Positions 17,274-26,145 of a stretch of DNA of 64,000 nt are shown here, one piece after another (the first letter of the stretch is position 1; each line of letters starts with the position of its first letter). The DNA is from Bog-756 sp963704615 (lineage in GTDB: Bacteria; Actinomycetota; Acidimicrobiia; Acidimicrobiales; RAAP-2), in assembly GCA_963704615.1 (NCBI GenBank), contig OY969923.1, positions 3,100,001-3,164,000 on the forward strand, given 5' to 3'. The notes beneath the pieces were generated by a model. It saw only the letters and a list, made by a program, of their open reading frames with translations. It made no database searches and was not told where the DNA came from. Both the position numbers and the translations under genes were made by a program.

Positions 17274-17614
17274 GTCTGTCCCGAGGTCGTGGCCGCGCTC
17301 TTGTCCGTGGTGGTCGGCGCCGCGGTGGTGGACGTCGTCGGGTCGTTGGTTGATGCGGTGGAGGACGAGTTCGGCGTGGTCGTGGCGGGCGTGGTCGTGG
17401 CGGGCGTGGTCGTGGCGGGCGTGGTCGTGGCGGCCGACGGGGCCGAGTGCGCGGTGGTGTCCGACGCCACCAGAATCCCGAGCCCGACCGCGGCCGCCAC
17501 CGAGAGCGTGGCGATGGTGGCCGTGAGGCGCCGAACTCGGGTCATGGCCCCGTTCCGGGCCTCGAGGGACAGATCGTGGGGTGGCGTGGATCGGTGCGAT
17601 CGAGGGGATGCCAT
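17270..17614 (-). CDS. Single-pass membrane protein with Thr-rich extracytoplasmic tail
   Basis: This 114-residue protein has a basic N-terminus, one hydrophobic segment (IATLSVAAAVGLGILVA) and a tail of PATTT repeats plus other Ser/Thr-rich sequence. In ApbE-linked operons a gene at this place often encodes an FMN-binding-domain protein with just such a TM plus Thr-rich linker. Here the frame stops right after the linker and no FMN_bind domain follows. The stop overlaps the apbE start, so the gene is real and co-translated rather than a random remnant. ATG at 17614; an internal ATG near 17542 is possible. Confidence 0.65.
   Translation of the reverse strand: MASPRSHRSTPPHDLSLEARNGAMTRVRRLTATIATLSVAAAVGLGILVASDTTAHSAPSAATTTPATTTPATTTPATTTPNSSSTASTNDPTTSTTAAPTTTDKSAATTSGQT
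17376..17435. repeat. Four tandem copies of a 15-bp unit
   Basis: The unit gtggtcgtggcgggc repeats at 17376, 17391, 17406 and 17421, the last copy differing by one base. On the minus strand it encodes PATTT repeats of the Thr-rich tail. Copy number may vary between strains. Confidence 0.9.
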
Positions 17615-17699
17615 GCCGCCATTGCAGCCGGCGGTCTGCAGAGTCACATCCGAGCCAGCTGAGGATCGCCTGTGAAAAAAGGCCCCCGGGGGAGGTGCC

Positions 17700-17717
17700 C
17701 TCACAGTCAGCTCACAG
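17700..17717. promoter_or_regulatory. Direct-repeat operator, MtrA/OmpR-type
   Basis: CTCACAG occurs at 17700-17706 and again at 17711-17717, an exact 11-bp period. This is close to the published MtrA box (GTCACAG-N4-GTCACAG) and to the general OmpR-family pattern of direct repeats one helical turn apart. An inverted half-site (CTGTGA) lies at 17670-17675. It sits between the divergent redox operon (start 17614) and the two-component operon (start 17840). Confidence 0.6.
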
Positions 17718-17839
17718 CTGGCGCCCAGCCAAAGACCACATCGGGGTGCGATGCTGGTGATGTCGGCGGGAAACCGCAGGTCATGGCCGTCGAGCATCCG
17801 ACGTCAGGAAGCCGAACACCCGATCGCAGAAAGTGGAGA

Positions 17840-18541
17840 ATGGAACCCACCCGCAATCAGCGCATCCTGGTAGTGGATGACGAGCCCTCAATCGTCGACG
17901 CCGTCTCCACCTCTCTCCGCTACGAGGGGTTCGGCGTCGAGGAGGCCGTTACCGGACGCCTGGCCCTGGCCGCCGCCCAAGAAAATCCTCCCGACCTCAT
18001 CGTGCTCGACGTGATGCTCCCCGACCTCGACGGGCTGGAGGTGACCCGGAGGCTCCGGGCCGACGGCATCCGCGTCCCCATCCTGTTCCTGACCGCCCGC
18101 GACGCCATCGAGGACAAGGTGGCCGGGCTTACGGTGGGCGGTGACGATTACGTGACCAAGCCCTTCGCCCTGGCCGAGATCGTGGCCCGTGTCCATGCCA
18201 TCCTGCGTCGCATCGGCAGCGAGCCCGAAGAGGACGGCATCCTCCGTTTCGCCGACATCGAGATGGACGAGAACGCGCACGAGGTCACCCGGGCCGGTCA
18301 ACCCATCCCGCTCACGGCCACCGAATTCAACCTGCTCCGCTTCTTCCTCCTCAACCCGCGCCATGTCCTCTCCAAGGCCCAGATCCTCGACCACGTGTGG
18401 CACTACGACTTCGGGGGAGATGGCAACGTGGTCGAGACCTACGTCAGCTACCTGCGCAAGAAGCTCGAAGCTGCGGGCCCGCCGCTCATCCATACCGTGC
18501 GCCTGGTCGGCTACGCGCTCCGTGAGTCGACCGCGGCCTAG
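17840..18541 (+). CDS. OmpR-family response regulator
   Basis: This 233-residue protein has a receiver domain with the acidic pair Asp13-Asp14, phospho-acceptor Asp57 (VLDVMLPD), Thr in FLTARD and Lys in VTKPF. A C-terminal winged-helix domain follows (TATEFNLLRFFLLN; VVETYVSYLRKKL; IHTVRLVGYALR). It resembles the MprA/TcrX/PrrA group. The ATG at 17840 follows GTGGAGA by a few bases. The histidine kinase gene begins 4 bp after its stop. It is likely autoregulated through the CTCACAG repeat ~125 bp upstream. Confidence 0.93.
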   Translation: MEPTRNQRILVVDDEPSIVDAVSTSLRYEGFGVEEAVTGRLALAAAQENPPDLIVLDVMLPDLDGLEVTRRLRADGIRVPILFLTARDAIEDKVAGLTVGGDDYVTKPFALAEIVARVHAILRRIGSEPEEDGILRFADIEMDENAHEVTRAGQPIPLTATEFNLLRFFLLNPRHVLSKAQILDHVWHYDFGGDGNVVETYVSYLRKKLEAAGPPLIHTVRLVGYALRESTAA

Positions 18542-18545
18542 CCGA

Positions 18546-20261
18546 ATGTCGCTGCGGACCCGACTGCTGATCGCCATTGGCGTCATCGCTCTGGTGGCCC
18601 TGGCCATCGCCGACGTGGTCACTTACTCCGCCCTCGAGTCCTTCCTCTACCAACGGGCCGACCAACAGCTGGACCAGTTCAACGGCCGTTACGAAAACCT
18701 GGTGGAGAGCGGCCAGCTGCTGACACCGGCGGCCTGCGCTGGTCCCGGACAGTTCGCCCCCGGGTTCAGGGGTAGCGGCGAGTCCGACGGCGACGACACG
18801 CCGCCCTCCAATGCCATCCAGGCGTTCGCCGTCGAGGTGCGATCGGCTTCATCGGGCGGCATCGTCGACTCCCAGAGCTGCGCCGCCTATGTGAATGGCA
18901 CCGCGTACACCCCGCAGATCTCGGGCACCATCCCCGGTCTCCCGGCCCGAGGGGGAGCCGGACAGGTCGCGTACTTCGACGCTCCCGCCACCCAGGCCGG
19001 AGGACTGGCCTTCCGGGTGCGGGCGACTTCGTTGGGGGATGGCGAGGTGCTCATCGTGGCCCAACCGCTGGGCGACATCGGTAGCACTCTCCACCACCTC
19101 ATGCTGGTGGAGTTGGCCGTCACCGGGGCGGCAGTGGTGGTAGCCCTCATCGGTGGTCTGTGGCTGGTGCGCATCGGTCTGCGGCCACTGCGAGACATGG
19201 AGCTCACCGCCGAGTCGATCGCCGCCGGCAATCTCACCGAGCGGGTGCCCGGTGAGAACGACTCAACCGAAGTGGGTCGCTTGGCCCGCACCCTCAATGT
19301 GATGCTCTCCCGCATCGAGTCGGCCTTCAGCGCCCGCCTGGCCTCGGAGAGCCGACTGCGGGCCTCCGATCAGCAGCTGCGCCGGTTCGTGGCCGACGCC
19401 TCCCACGAATTGCGCACCCCGATCGCAGCCATCTCGGCCTACGCCGAGTTGTTCGGGCGAGGAGCCTCGGAACAGAAGGAGGACCTCGAGCGGCTGATGG
19501 GCGGGATCCGCAACGAGACCAGCCGCATGGAGCATCTGGTGGCCGACCTTCTGCTGCTGGCCCGACTGGATGAGGGGCGCCCCATGGAACGGCGGTCGGT
19601 CGATCTGGTGGCCCTCTGTGCCGAAGCGGTCCACACGGCCTCCACGGTGGGGCCCGGGTGGCCGGTCACTTTCGAAGCGTCGCGGCCCATCGAGGTGATG
19701 GGGGACGCCACCAGCCTGCGCCAGGTCGTGGACAACCTGCTCGGGAACGTGCGGGCCCACACCCCTTCGGGCACGACGGCCCGGGTCAGGGTGGACGCCG
19801 ACGAGGACGGCGCGATCATCACGGTGTCCGATACCGGCCCGGGCATGGAGCCCGACGAGGCCGCGCATGTGTTCGAGCGGTTCTACCGGTCCGACCCCTC
19901 GCGGTCACGGGCCCACGGAGGGGCAGGCCTGGGTCTGTCGATCGTGAGCGCCATCGTGGTCGCTCACGGGGGCACGGTCGCCGCCCACGGGGCGGCCGGA
20001 GCCGGGACCACCTTCACCGTTCATCTGCCTGCGTCACCTCCCACCGACTCGCCCGCTCCGCTCCCGCCCACGGTTGGCCAGAAGGATTCCCCGGCGGGAC
20101 CGGTTGTCCCCGCCGAAGCCAGTGCGAACGGTGCCAGCGGCTCCGACAGCTCCGACGGTGCCGAGACCGCACGGGAAACCCACGGGCTTGCCCATTCTCA
20201 TCAAGGTCACAGGTGGTTCTCATCGAAGGCCGAATCCAACCCACCACAGTCGAAGCCATGA
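18546..20261 (+). CDS. Two-component sensor histidine kinase
   Basis: This 571-residue protein has TM1 at ~7-28 and an extracytoplasmic sensor of ~150 residues with two cysteines (PAACAG and SQSCAA) that could form a disulfide. TM2 is at ~190-215, then a HAMP domain (GLRPLRDMELTAESIAAGNLTERV). The HisKA box has His287 in SHELRTPI. The HATPase region carries DNLLGNVRAHTP, DTGPGM and GGAGLGLSIV. In the N-box the second Asn of the usual N-x-x-x-N is Arg or Gly depending on alignment. The C-terminal ~80 residues are Pro/Ser-rich and not conserved. Partner of the regulator just upstream. Confidence 0.92.
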   Translation: MSLRTRLLIAIGVIALVALAIADVVTYSALESFLYQRADQQLDQFNGRYENLVESGQLLTPAACAGPGQFAPGFRGSGESDGDDTPPSNAIQAFAVEVRSASSGGIVDSQSCAAYVNGTAYTPQISGTIPGLPARGGAGQVAYFDAPATQAGGLAFRVRATSLGDGEVLIVAQPLGDIGSTLHHLMLVELAVTGAAVVVALIGGLWLVRIGLRPLRDMELTAESIAAGNLTERVPGENDSTEVGRLARTLNVMLSRIESAFSARLASESRLRASDQQLRRFVADASHELRTPIAAISAYAELFGRGASEQKEDLERLMGGIRNETSRMEHLVADLLLLARLDEGRPMERRSVDLVALCAEAVHTASTVGPGWPVTFEASRPIEVMGDATSLRQVVDNLLGNVRAHTPSGTTARVRVDADEDGAIITVSDTGPGMEPDEAAHVFERFYRSDPSRSRAHGGAGLGLSIVSAIVVAHGGTVAAHGAAGAGTTFTVHLPASPPTDSPAPLPPTVGQKDSPAGPVVPAEASANGASGSDSSDGAETARETHGLAHSHQGHRWFSSKAESNPPQSKP

Positions 20262-21691
20262 GCGTCATCCCCCTAAGCCGAAGCCACCCGGGCCCGGCCC
20301 GCACAGTGGTCGATGTCGACATCGTGGTCCCCGTCTACAACGAACGGGACCAAATGGCCGCCAGCATCACCGCGCTGCGCGCCTATCTCGACGACACGTT
20401 CCCCTTTTCGAGCACCGTCACCATTGCCGACAACGCCAGTACCGACGACACCTGGCTGGTGGCCTGTGGGCTGGTCGCCTCCCTCCCCGGCGTGTCCGCC
20501 ATCCACCTGGACCGCAAGGGTCGGGGTCGGGCCCTGCGGTCGGCGTGGTCACGAAGCCACGCCGAGGTGGTGGCCTACATGGACGTCGACCTGGCTACCG
20601 GCCTGGATGCGCTGCTCCCCCTAATTGCCCCGCTTCTGTCGGGCCACAGCGACCTGGCCATCGGGACCCGGCTGGGTCCGGGAGCCCACGTCGTCCGGGG
20701 TGCCCGTCGTGAACTGCTGTCGCGCGGCTACAACCTGCTGGTCCGCACCGCCCTCCGGAGCGAGTGCACCGACGCGCAGTGCGGATTCAAGGCGATGCGA
20801 CGTCAAGCCGCGCTCGAAGTGCTGCCGCTGGTCGAGGACGACGAGTGGTTCTTCGACACCGAACTCCTGGTGACCGCGCAACGCCTCGGCCTGCGGATCC
20901 ACGAGGTACCGGTGGACTGGGTTGATGACGTCGACTCCCGCGTGGACGTCCTCCCCACCGCGCTGAAGGACCTGCGCGGCATCTACCGGCTTCTCGGTCC
21001 GGCCTCGAGGCGGCGGGTCGTGCTGTCTCCCGACCGCCCGAGCCCGGACAGTCTGGCTCCTCCGACGGCACACAGGGCTGGGCCGTCGCGTCCCGAGGTC
21101 GGGCAGCTGCTCGACATCGGTCGTCGACGGAGGGGCGACGCCACCGGGCCAGGGCCGATCGTTCACCTTCCTGACCTGTCGCTGGCCCCCGCATCCGGTG
21201 CCGACGGGGCCAGAACTCCGGTGTTCGCCGACGAGCTCCTCCGGTTCGCCGGGGTCGGCGTGGTGAGCACCGCCGCTTATGTCGGCTTGTTCGCTGCACT
21301 CGAGCCGAGCCTCGGGAGCTACCTGGCCAACGCGGTGGCCATTGGGCTCTGCAACGTGGGCAATACCGCCGTCCACCGGGGAATGGCCGGCACCGATCGC
21401 TTCGGCCTCGACCGCACCCAGCGGATTCTGACGGCCACCGCTCTGTTGGGTGTCAGCTTGAGCTTCACGACCGGGGCCATCGCCGCCACCCGGGCCGTCG
21501 GATGGAACAGCCTGGTTCCCGAGCTCGGCGCGGTCAGCGCGGCCAATGTGGCCGCCGCCATCATCCGGTTCGGCATCCTTCGCACCTGGGTGTTCCGCCC
21601 CGAGTTCGGGACCCAACTGGCCGATCACGCCGGCGCCTCCGAGGGAGGCACCCAGACCAACCCATCGATGGAAATGACGAGGACGCCATGA
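20258..21691 (+). CDS. GT2 polyprenyl-phosphate glycosyltransferase fused to a GtrA-like membrane domain
   Basis: This 477-residue protein has a GT2 domain at ~18-245 (VDIVVPVYNER, IADNASTDDT, YMDVDLATG with the DxD, CGFKAMRR), of the Dpm1/YkcC kind that makes polyprenyl-phosphate sugars. A polar linker follows. A GtrA-like domain with four transmembrane segments occupies ~325-465 (LLRFAGVGVVSTAAYVGLFA to IIRFGILRTWVF); GtrA proteins are thought to flip the lipid-linked sugar. The ATG overlaps the kinase stop and the next gene (GT39) overlaps its end. The three steps, synthesis, flipping and transfer, are thus encoded together. Confidence 0.88.
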   Translation: MSVIPLSRSHPGPARTVVDVDIVVPVYNERDQMAASITALRAYLDDTFPFSSTVTIADNASTDDTWLVACGLVASLPGVSAIHLDRKGRGRALRSAWSRSHAEVVAYMDVDLATGLDALLPLIAPLLSGHSDLAIGTRLGPGAHVVRGARRELLSRGYNLLVRTALRSECTDAQCGFKAMRRQAALEVLPLVEDDEWFFDTELLVTAQRLGLRIHEVPVDWVDDVDSRVDVLPTALKDLRGIYRLLGPASRRRVVLSPDRPSPDSLAPPTAHRAGPSRPEVGQLLDIGRRRRGDATGPGPIVHLPDLSLAPASGADGARTPVFADELLRFAGVGVVSTAAYVGLFAALEPSLGSYLANAVAIGLCNVGNTAVHRGMAGTDRFGLDRTQRILTATALLGVSLSFTTGAIAATRAVGWNSLVPELGAVSAANVAAAIIRFGILRTWVFRPEFGTQLADHAGASEGGTQTNPSMEMTRTP

Positions 21692-24090
21692 CCGACGCCC
21701 GCATCGCCGAGGAAGCCTTGGCCGACCCGACGAAGACAGCCCCGCCGGGGGACACCAGCGGGGTCCCCATCACCGGCTCGACCACGCTCGATCCGGTCCC
21801 CCCCGCGTTTCCATCCCCAGGCCCTTCGCCCGCCGGGTGGACGCCCGACGACACCGCCCAGGAGTGGGGCGGCGGTTCCGGTCTCGACAGCGCTCCCCCC
21901 GCTGACCCTCCGACACCGGCTCCCCCCTCAGGTCGGCTGTCCCGGCTGGTCAGGGGACGGCCCCAGGATCCGGCCTGGGTTCGACCGGCCCTAGTCGTGC
22001 TGCTGGTGGGCACCGGCTTCCTCTATATCTGGGGTCTGGGCCAGTCGGGCTGGGCCAACAGCTTCTACTCCGCCGCCGTACAGGCCGGCACCAAAAGCTG
22101 GAAGGCCTTTTTCTTCGGTTCCTTCGACGCCTCAAACTTCATCACCGTGGACAAACCTCCGGCGTCGTTGTGGGTCATGGAGATCAGCGCTCGTATCTTC
22201 GGGGTCAACGCCTGGAGCATCCTGGTCCCCCAGGCGCTCGAAGGGGTGGCCACGGTGGGCCTGCTCTTTGTCACCGTCCGACGGTGGTTCTCTCCGGGGG
22301 CGGCCTTAATGGCCGGCGGGGTCGTCGCCCTCACCCCGGTGGCCACTCTCATGTTCCGCTACAACAACCCCGATGCGTTGCTCACCTTGGTGCTGACTGC
22401 GGCCGCCTATGCCACCGTCCGTGCCATCGAATGTGGGCGCACCCGGTGGATGGTTCTGGCCGGCGCTCTGATCGGCTTCGGGTTCATCACCAAGATGCTG
22501 CAGGCCCTGATCCTGTTGCCGGTGCTGGCCCTGGTGTACCTGTTCGCCGGTCCGCCCAAACTCGGACGGCGCATCGTGCAGCTGATGTGGACGGGGGTGG
22601 CCCTGCTCGTCTCCGGTGGGTGGTGGGTAGCCGCCGTCCAGCTGACGCCGGCGGCCGATCGTCCCTACGTGGGTGGGTCCACCAACAACTCCGAGCTCAA
22701 CCTCATCTTCGGCTACAACGGGTTCGGCCGCATTACCGGGAACGAGACCGGCAGTGTCGGCGGGCACGGGGCGCCGGGCAACATGTGGGGCCCGACGGGA
22801 TGGAACCGGCTGTTCCTGTCCCAGATGGGCGGTCAGATCTCGTGGCTGATCCCCGGGGCCCTGATCGGTCTGGTGGCCGCTCTGTGGTTGACCCGCCGGG
22901 CCCCGAGGACGGATCGGACTCGGGCCGGCTTCCTCATCTTCGGCGGATGGCTGCTTCTCACCGGAGCCGTCCTCAGCTTCGCCCACGGGATCATCCATCC
23001 CTATTACACCATCGCCCTGGCCCCGGCCATCGGCGCTCTGGTGGGCATGGGCGCATCCACCCTGTGGCAGCGTCGTCAGCAGATCTTCCCCCGCTTGGCC
23101 CTGGCCGTGGCCATCCTGGCCACCATCGCCTGGGCCTTCGTCATCCTGGGATGGAGCCCCACCTGGTATCCGGCGCTCCGCTGGGTGATCCTGGGCGTGG
23201 GCATCGCCGCCGCCCTCGGCATCGCCCTGGTGCCTCGGGCCCGGATGGTGTTGGCCGCGGGAATCGCCGGGTTCGGAATCGCCTCGATCATCGCCGCCCC
23301 GGCCGCCTACTCGCTCAACACCGCAGCCACCCCCCACAATGGAGCCATTCCCTCGGCGGGACCCCCCATCCAGGGCGGCAGCGGTCCCGGGGGATTCGGT
23401 GGCCCGGGTGGACCCGGCGGGGCCGGCGGCTTCAGAGCCTTCGCCAGAAACGGCCTCACCTTGCCCAAGGGGTTCACCCTGCCCAACGGGTCAAAACTGT
23501 CCAATGGCATCCACGTCCCGGCGAGCATCCTCCGTCGCTTCGCCGGAGGTTTCGGAGGGGGTGCCGGTGGTGGCTTCGGCGGTAGGCCGGGTGGAGCGGG
23601 TGGTGGACCGGGAGGATTCGGCGGGGCTCCGGGTGCCGGTGGCTTCGGCGGCCGGCCGGGAGCAGGCCGGGTCGGAGGGTTCGGGGGCGGCAACGCCGGG
23701 GGCCTGCTCAACGCAGCTACGCCCGGTAAGCAACTGACCGCGCTGTTGAGTGTGGACGCCTCGCGGTACTCGTGGGTGGCGGCCACGACCGGATCGAATG
23801 CCGCCTCGGGCTACCAGTTGGCCACCGATGATCCTGTTATGGCCATTGGTGGCTTCAACGGAACCGACCCGGCACCCACCCTGACGCAGTTCGAGAAGTA
23901 TGTCGCCGAGGGAAAGATCCACTACTACATCGGCGGTGGTGGCATCGGTGGTGGCTTCGGCGGTGGCTTCGGTGGAGGCCAGGGTTTGACCGGCGCTTCG
24001 GACGCGTCACAAATCTCCTCGTGGGTGACCTCACACTTCACCGCCCAGACCGTCGACGGGGTGACCATCTACAACCTCACCAGCGGCTAG
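21688..24090 (+). CDS. GT39/ArnT-like membrane glycosyltransferase with glycine-rich insertion
   Basis: This 800-residue protein has a ~95-residue Pro-rich cytoplasmic head and about 10-12 transmembrane helices with the GT39/PMT signature region (GWANSFYSAAVQAG; NFITVDKPPASLWVMEISARIFG). The acidic residue in TVDKPP is likely part of the active site. Next is a long Gly-rich insertion (~550-680, GGFGGPGGPGGAGG and similar) and an extracytoplasmic C-terminal domain (YSWVAATTGSNAASGYQLA). This is the YkcB-like family, which transfers a sugar from polyprenyl phosphate to an outside acceptor; the GT2-GtrA protein upstream would supply the donor. The acceptor is unknown. Confidence 0.87.
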   Translation: MTDARIAEEALADPTKTAPPGDTSGVPITGSTTLDPVPPAFPSPGPSPAGWTPDDTAQEWGGGSGLDSAPPADPPTPAPPSGRLSRLVRGRPQDPAWVRPALVVLLVGTGFLYIWGLGQSGWANSFYSAAVQAGTKSWKAFFFGSFDASNFITVDKPPASLWVMEISARIFGVNAWSILVPQALEGVATVGLLFVTVRRWFSPGAALMAGGVVALTPVATLMFRYNNPDALLTLVLTAAAYATVRAIECGRTRWMVLAGALIGFGFITKMLQALILLPVLALVYLFAGPPKLGRRIVQLMWTGVALLVSGGWWVAAVQLTPAADRPYVGGSTNNSELNLIFGYNGFGRITGNETGSVGGHGAPGNMWGPTGWNRLFLSQMGGQISWLIPGALIGLVAALWLTRRAPRTDRTRAGFLIFGGWLLLTGAVLSFAHGIIHPYYTIALAPAIGALVGMGASTLWQRRQQIFPRLALAVAILATIAWAFVILGWSPTWYPALRWVILGVGIAAALGIALVPRARMVLAAGIAGFGIASIIAAPAAYSLNTAATPHNGAIPSAGPPIQGGSGPGGFGGPGGPGGAGGFRAFARNGLTLPKGFTLPNGSKLSNGIHVPASILRRFAGGFGGGAGGGFGGRPGGAGGGPGGFGGAPGAGGFGGRPGAGRVGGFGGGNAGGLLNAATPGKQLTALLSVDASRYSWVAATTGSNAASGYQLATDDPVMAIGGFNGTDPAPTLTQFEKYVAEGKIHYYIGGGGIGGGFGGGFGGGQGLTGASDASQISSWVTSHFTAQTVDGVTIYNLTSG

Positions 24091-24112
24091 CCCGGGGTCG
24101 AGTCCCGATGGG

Positions 24113-24654
24113 TTGGGAATCGGTGGGTTGGGTCCCGGTGGGTTGGGTCCCGGTGGGTTGGGCCGCGTCAGCGGGAAGAGCGGGGACGGTCAGGAGGGAG
24201 CGCTGCACAGCGTGGCCGGCACTGTCTGGTCGACTAACTTCACCGACAACGTGGCCACCGGCTTTCCCGGGGCGGAGGGTGGCCATGGCGGTGGCGGTGG
24301 CGAAGGGGCCGGAACGGCAGTCGGCGGGGCTGGTGGCTCGAACGGCAATGGCACCTCGCAACCCAACGGAGCTCAGGGCGCCGGTGGGAACGGCGGGAAC
24401 GGAGGGGCGGCCGGTGGTGGCGGCAACGGGGGCAATGCCGACGGAGGCGCCGTGTACACCGACCATGCCCCCGTTCGGCGGGTCGGGCATCACCTACTCA
24501 GGCAACACCGTGGGGATGGGTGCCGGTGGCCAGGCCAACCCCAACCCGGGCAGCGGGCGGATCCGGCGGAGGGAACGGGGAGGTCAATGGCAGCGGCGGC
24601 GTCATGGCCGGTGCCGGGTCGGCCGGTTCGGCGACCAAACCCAACCACAACTGA
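24113..24654 (+). pseudogene. Frameshifted remnant of a glycine-rich beta-repeat surface protein
   Basis: Three frames in succession give fitting pieces of one protein. The first (24113 to about 24465) reads VWSTNFTDNVATGFPG, then GGNGGNGGAAGGGGNGGNA and GGAVYTD. The second (about 24470-24552) reads PFGGSGITYSGNTVGMGAG and ANPNPGSG. The third (24553-24654) is again Gly/Ser-rich and ends KPNHN-stop. Such TNFTDN / GGAVYT / ITYSGNT segments are typical of right-handed beta-helix repeat proteins. At least two frameshifts and no full N-terminus point to a decayed gene. It begins with three copies of a GGLGP-coding repeat just after the GT39 stop. Confidence 0.6.
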
Positions 24655-24782
24655 GCTGTCGACGCCGCCGTCCCGCACGCTGGGCCATGATGAGTTGGGT
24701 GCGCCCAATGGTGCATCCACGACGACCCCACCGACCCCGACGCCTGAGATGACCGAACCCGACGCCTGACAAGGAGACCGCA

Positions 24783-26051
24783 GTGGCGATCAATGTGACG
24801 CCTATTCCCGGCTTGGACCCCACCATTAACGACATCCGTCGCCGCACGGCGGATTTCATCAACCAGGAGATACTCCCCAACGAGGAAGTCCTGTGGCGGT
24901 CGCGACGCGACTCAGGACTGTCCGAGGCCGAGCGCGAGTCCGGGCGGCGCCAGAGCATCGAGATGCGAGAGGAGATCAAGGCGAAGGTCAACAAGGCTGG
25001 GTTGTGGGCACCGCATCTGCCCCAGGAGTACGGCGGCATGGGCCTCGACTTCCTGGCCCTGGCCTACATGTACGAGATCCTCGCCTACGCGTTGGGCGCC
25101 TCGGCCCTGTTCGGCATCGCCGCGCCCAACTCGGGCAACGCCACCATCCTGGTCAAGTACGGCACGGAGGAGCAGAAGCGCAAGTGGCTGTTGCCGCTCA
25201 TCGACGGGACGATGCAATCAGGCTTTTCCATGACCGAGCCGGACAATGCCGGATCGGACCCCCGCTCCATCCAGACCGAGGCGGTGCGCGACGGCGCCGA
25301 GTGGGTGATCAACGGCCACAAGTGGTTCACCTCCAACGGCATCGAAGCGGACTTCTTCATCGTCATGTGCCGGGCCAACGATCCATCCGGCGAGCTCGGC
25401 GCTCCCGGCCGGATGACTCAGATCATCGTCCCCACCGACACCAAGGGCGTGAACATCATCCGGGGCATCGGCATCTTCGGCCACTCGAGCTCCGATCACT
25501 GCGAGATCCGGTACGAGAACGTGCGGGTTCCCATCGAGAACACCCTCGGCTTGGTCGGTCAGGGACACCAAGCCGCCCAGGACCGGCTCGGAGCCGGGCG
25601 GGTCTACCACTGCATGAACTCGGTGGGCCAGATGTGGCGGGCGTTCGACCTTATGGTGGAGCGGACCCTGGTCCGGGAGGTTCATGGCGGCCTGCTCAAG
25701 GACAAGCAGTTCATCCAGGGGTTCATCGCCGACAGTTACATGGACGTGCAGTCGGCGCGCCTCATGACGATCAATGCCGCCGAAAAGGTGGCCAACGGCG
25801 ATCCCGACGTGCGCACCGCCATCTCCGCCATCAAGGTGTTCGTGCCCGCCGCCTACCACCGGGTCGTCGACCGGGCCATCCAGGTGTGGGGCGGGGCCGG
25901 AGTGAGCAACGACCTGCCCCTGGGCCAGATGTACCTCACCGCCCGGGTGCTGCGCCTGGCTGATGGGCCCGACGAGGTGCACCGGATCCTGATGGCGAAG
26001 AACATCCTCCACCGCTACGAGACCGGAGAGACCTGGAACTTCGGCAACTGA
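24783..26051 (+). CDS. Acyl-CoA dehydrogenase family protein
   Basis: This 422-residue protein has the three-part acyl-CoA dehydrogenase fold. The helical N-terminus contains LWAPHLPQEYGGMGLDFLAL. The beta domain has the FAD-binding segment SGFSMTEPDNAGSDPRSIQT and HKWFTSNGIEADF. The C-terminal helices carry VWGGAGVSNDLPLGQMYL and LADGPDEVHRILMAK. The DGPDEVH ending marks the ACAD10/11-like branch, in which an Asp is thought to stand at the catalytic-base position. The GTG at 24783 follows AAGGAG. Its substrate chain length cannot be told. Confidence 0.9.
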   Translation: MAINVTPIPGLDPTINDIRRRTADFINQEILPNEEVLWRSRRDSGLSEAERESGRRQSIEMREEIKAKVNKAGLWAPHLPQEYGGMGLDFLALAYMYEILAYALGASALFGIAAPNSGNATILVKYGTEEQKRKWLLPLIDGTMQSGFSMTEPDNAGSDPRSIQTEAVRDGAEWVINGHKWFTSNGIEADFFIVMCRANDPSGELGAPGRMTQIIVPTDTKGVNIIRGIGIFGHSSSDHCEIRYENVRVPIENTLGLVGQGHQAAQDRLGAGRVYHCMNSVGQMWRAFDLMVERTLVREVHGGLLKDKQFIQGFIADSYMDVQSARLMTINAAEKVANGDPDVRTAISAIKVFVPAAYHRVVDRAIQVWGGAGVSNDLPLGQMYLTARVLRLADGPDEVHRILMAKNILHRYETGETWNFGN

Positions 26052-26055
26052 TCCA

Positions 26056-26089
26056 GGGCCTTCGACCCCCTGATTCGGGTCGGAGGCCC
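26056..26089 (+). terminator. Stem-loop terminator after the acyl-CoA dehydrogenase gene
   Basis: A 13-bp stem (26056-26068 with 26077-26089, one G-T wobble) and an 8-base loop lie 4 bp after the stop. There is no clear T-tract, so termination is inferred from position and stem strength. Confidence 0.55.
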
Positions 26090-26145
26090 GCCTAATCCTC
26101 CACCACAACGACAAGGGAAGTCGGACCGGCACGGCGCGGCGAGAT

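Noticed and set aside
24108..24752. Second overlapping frame through the glycine-rich region as an intact gene
   Set aside because: Only a short part of it carries meaningful sequence (ITYSGNT and neighbours); the rest is Arg-rich shadow, which supports a frameshifted pseudogene.
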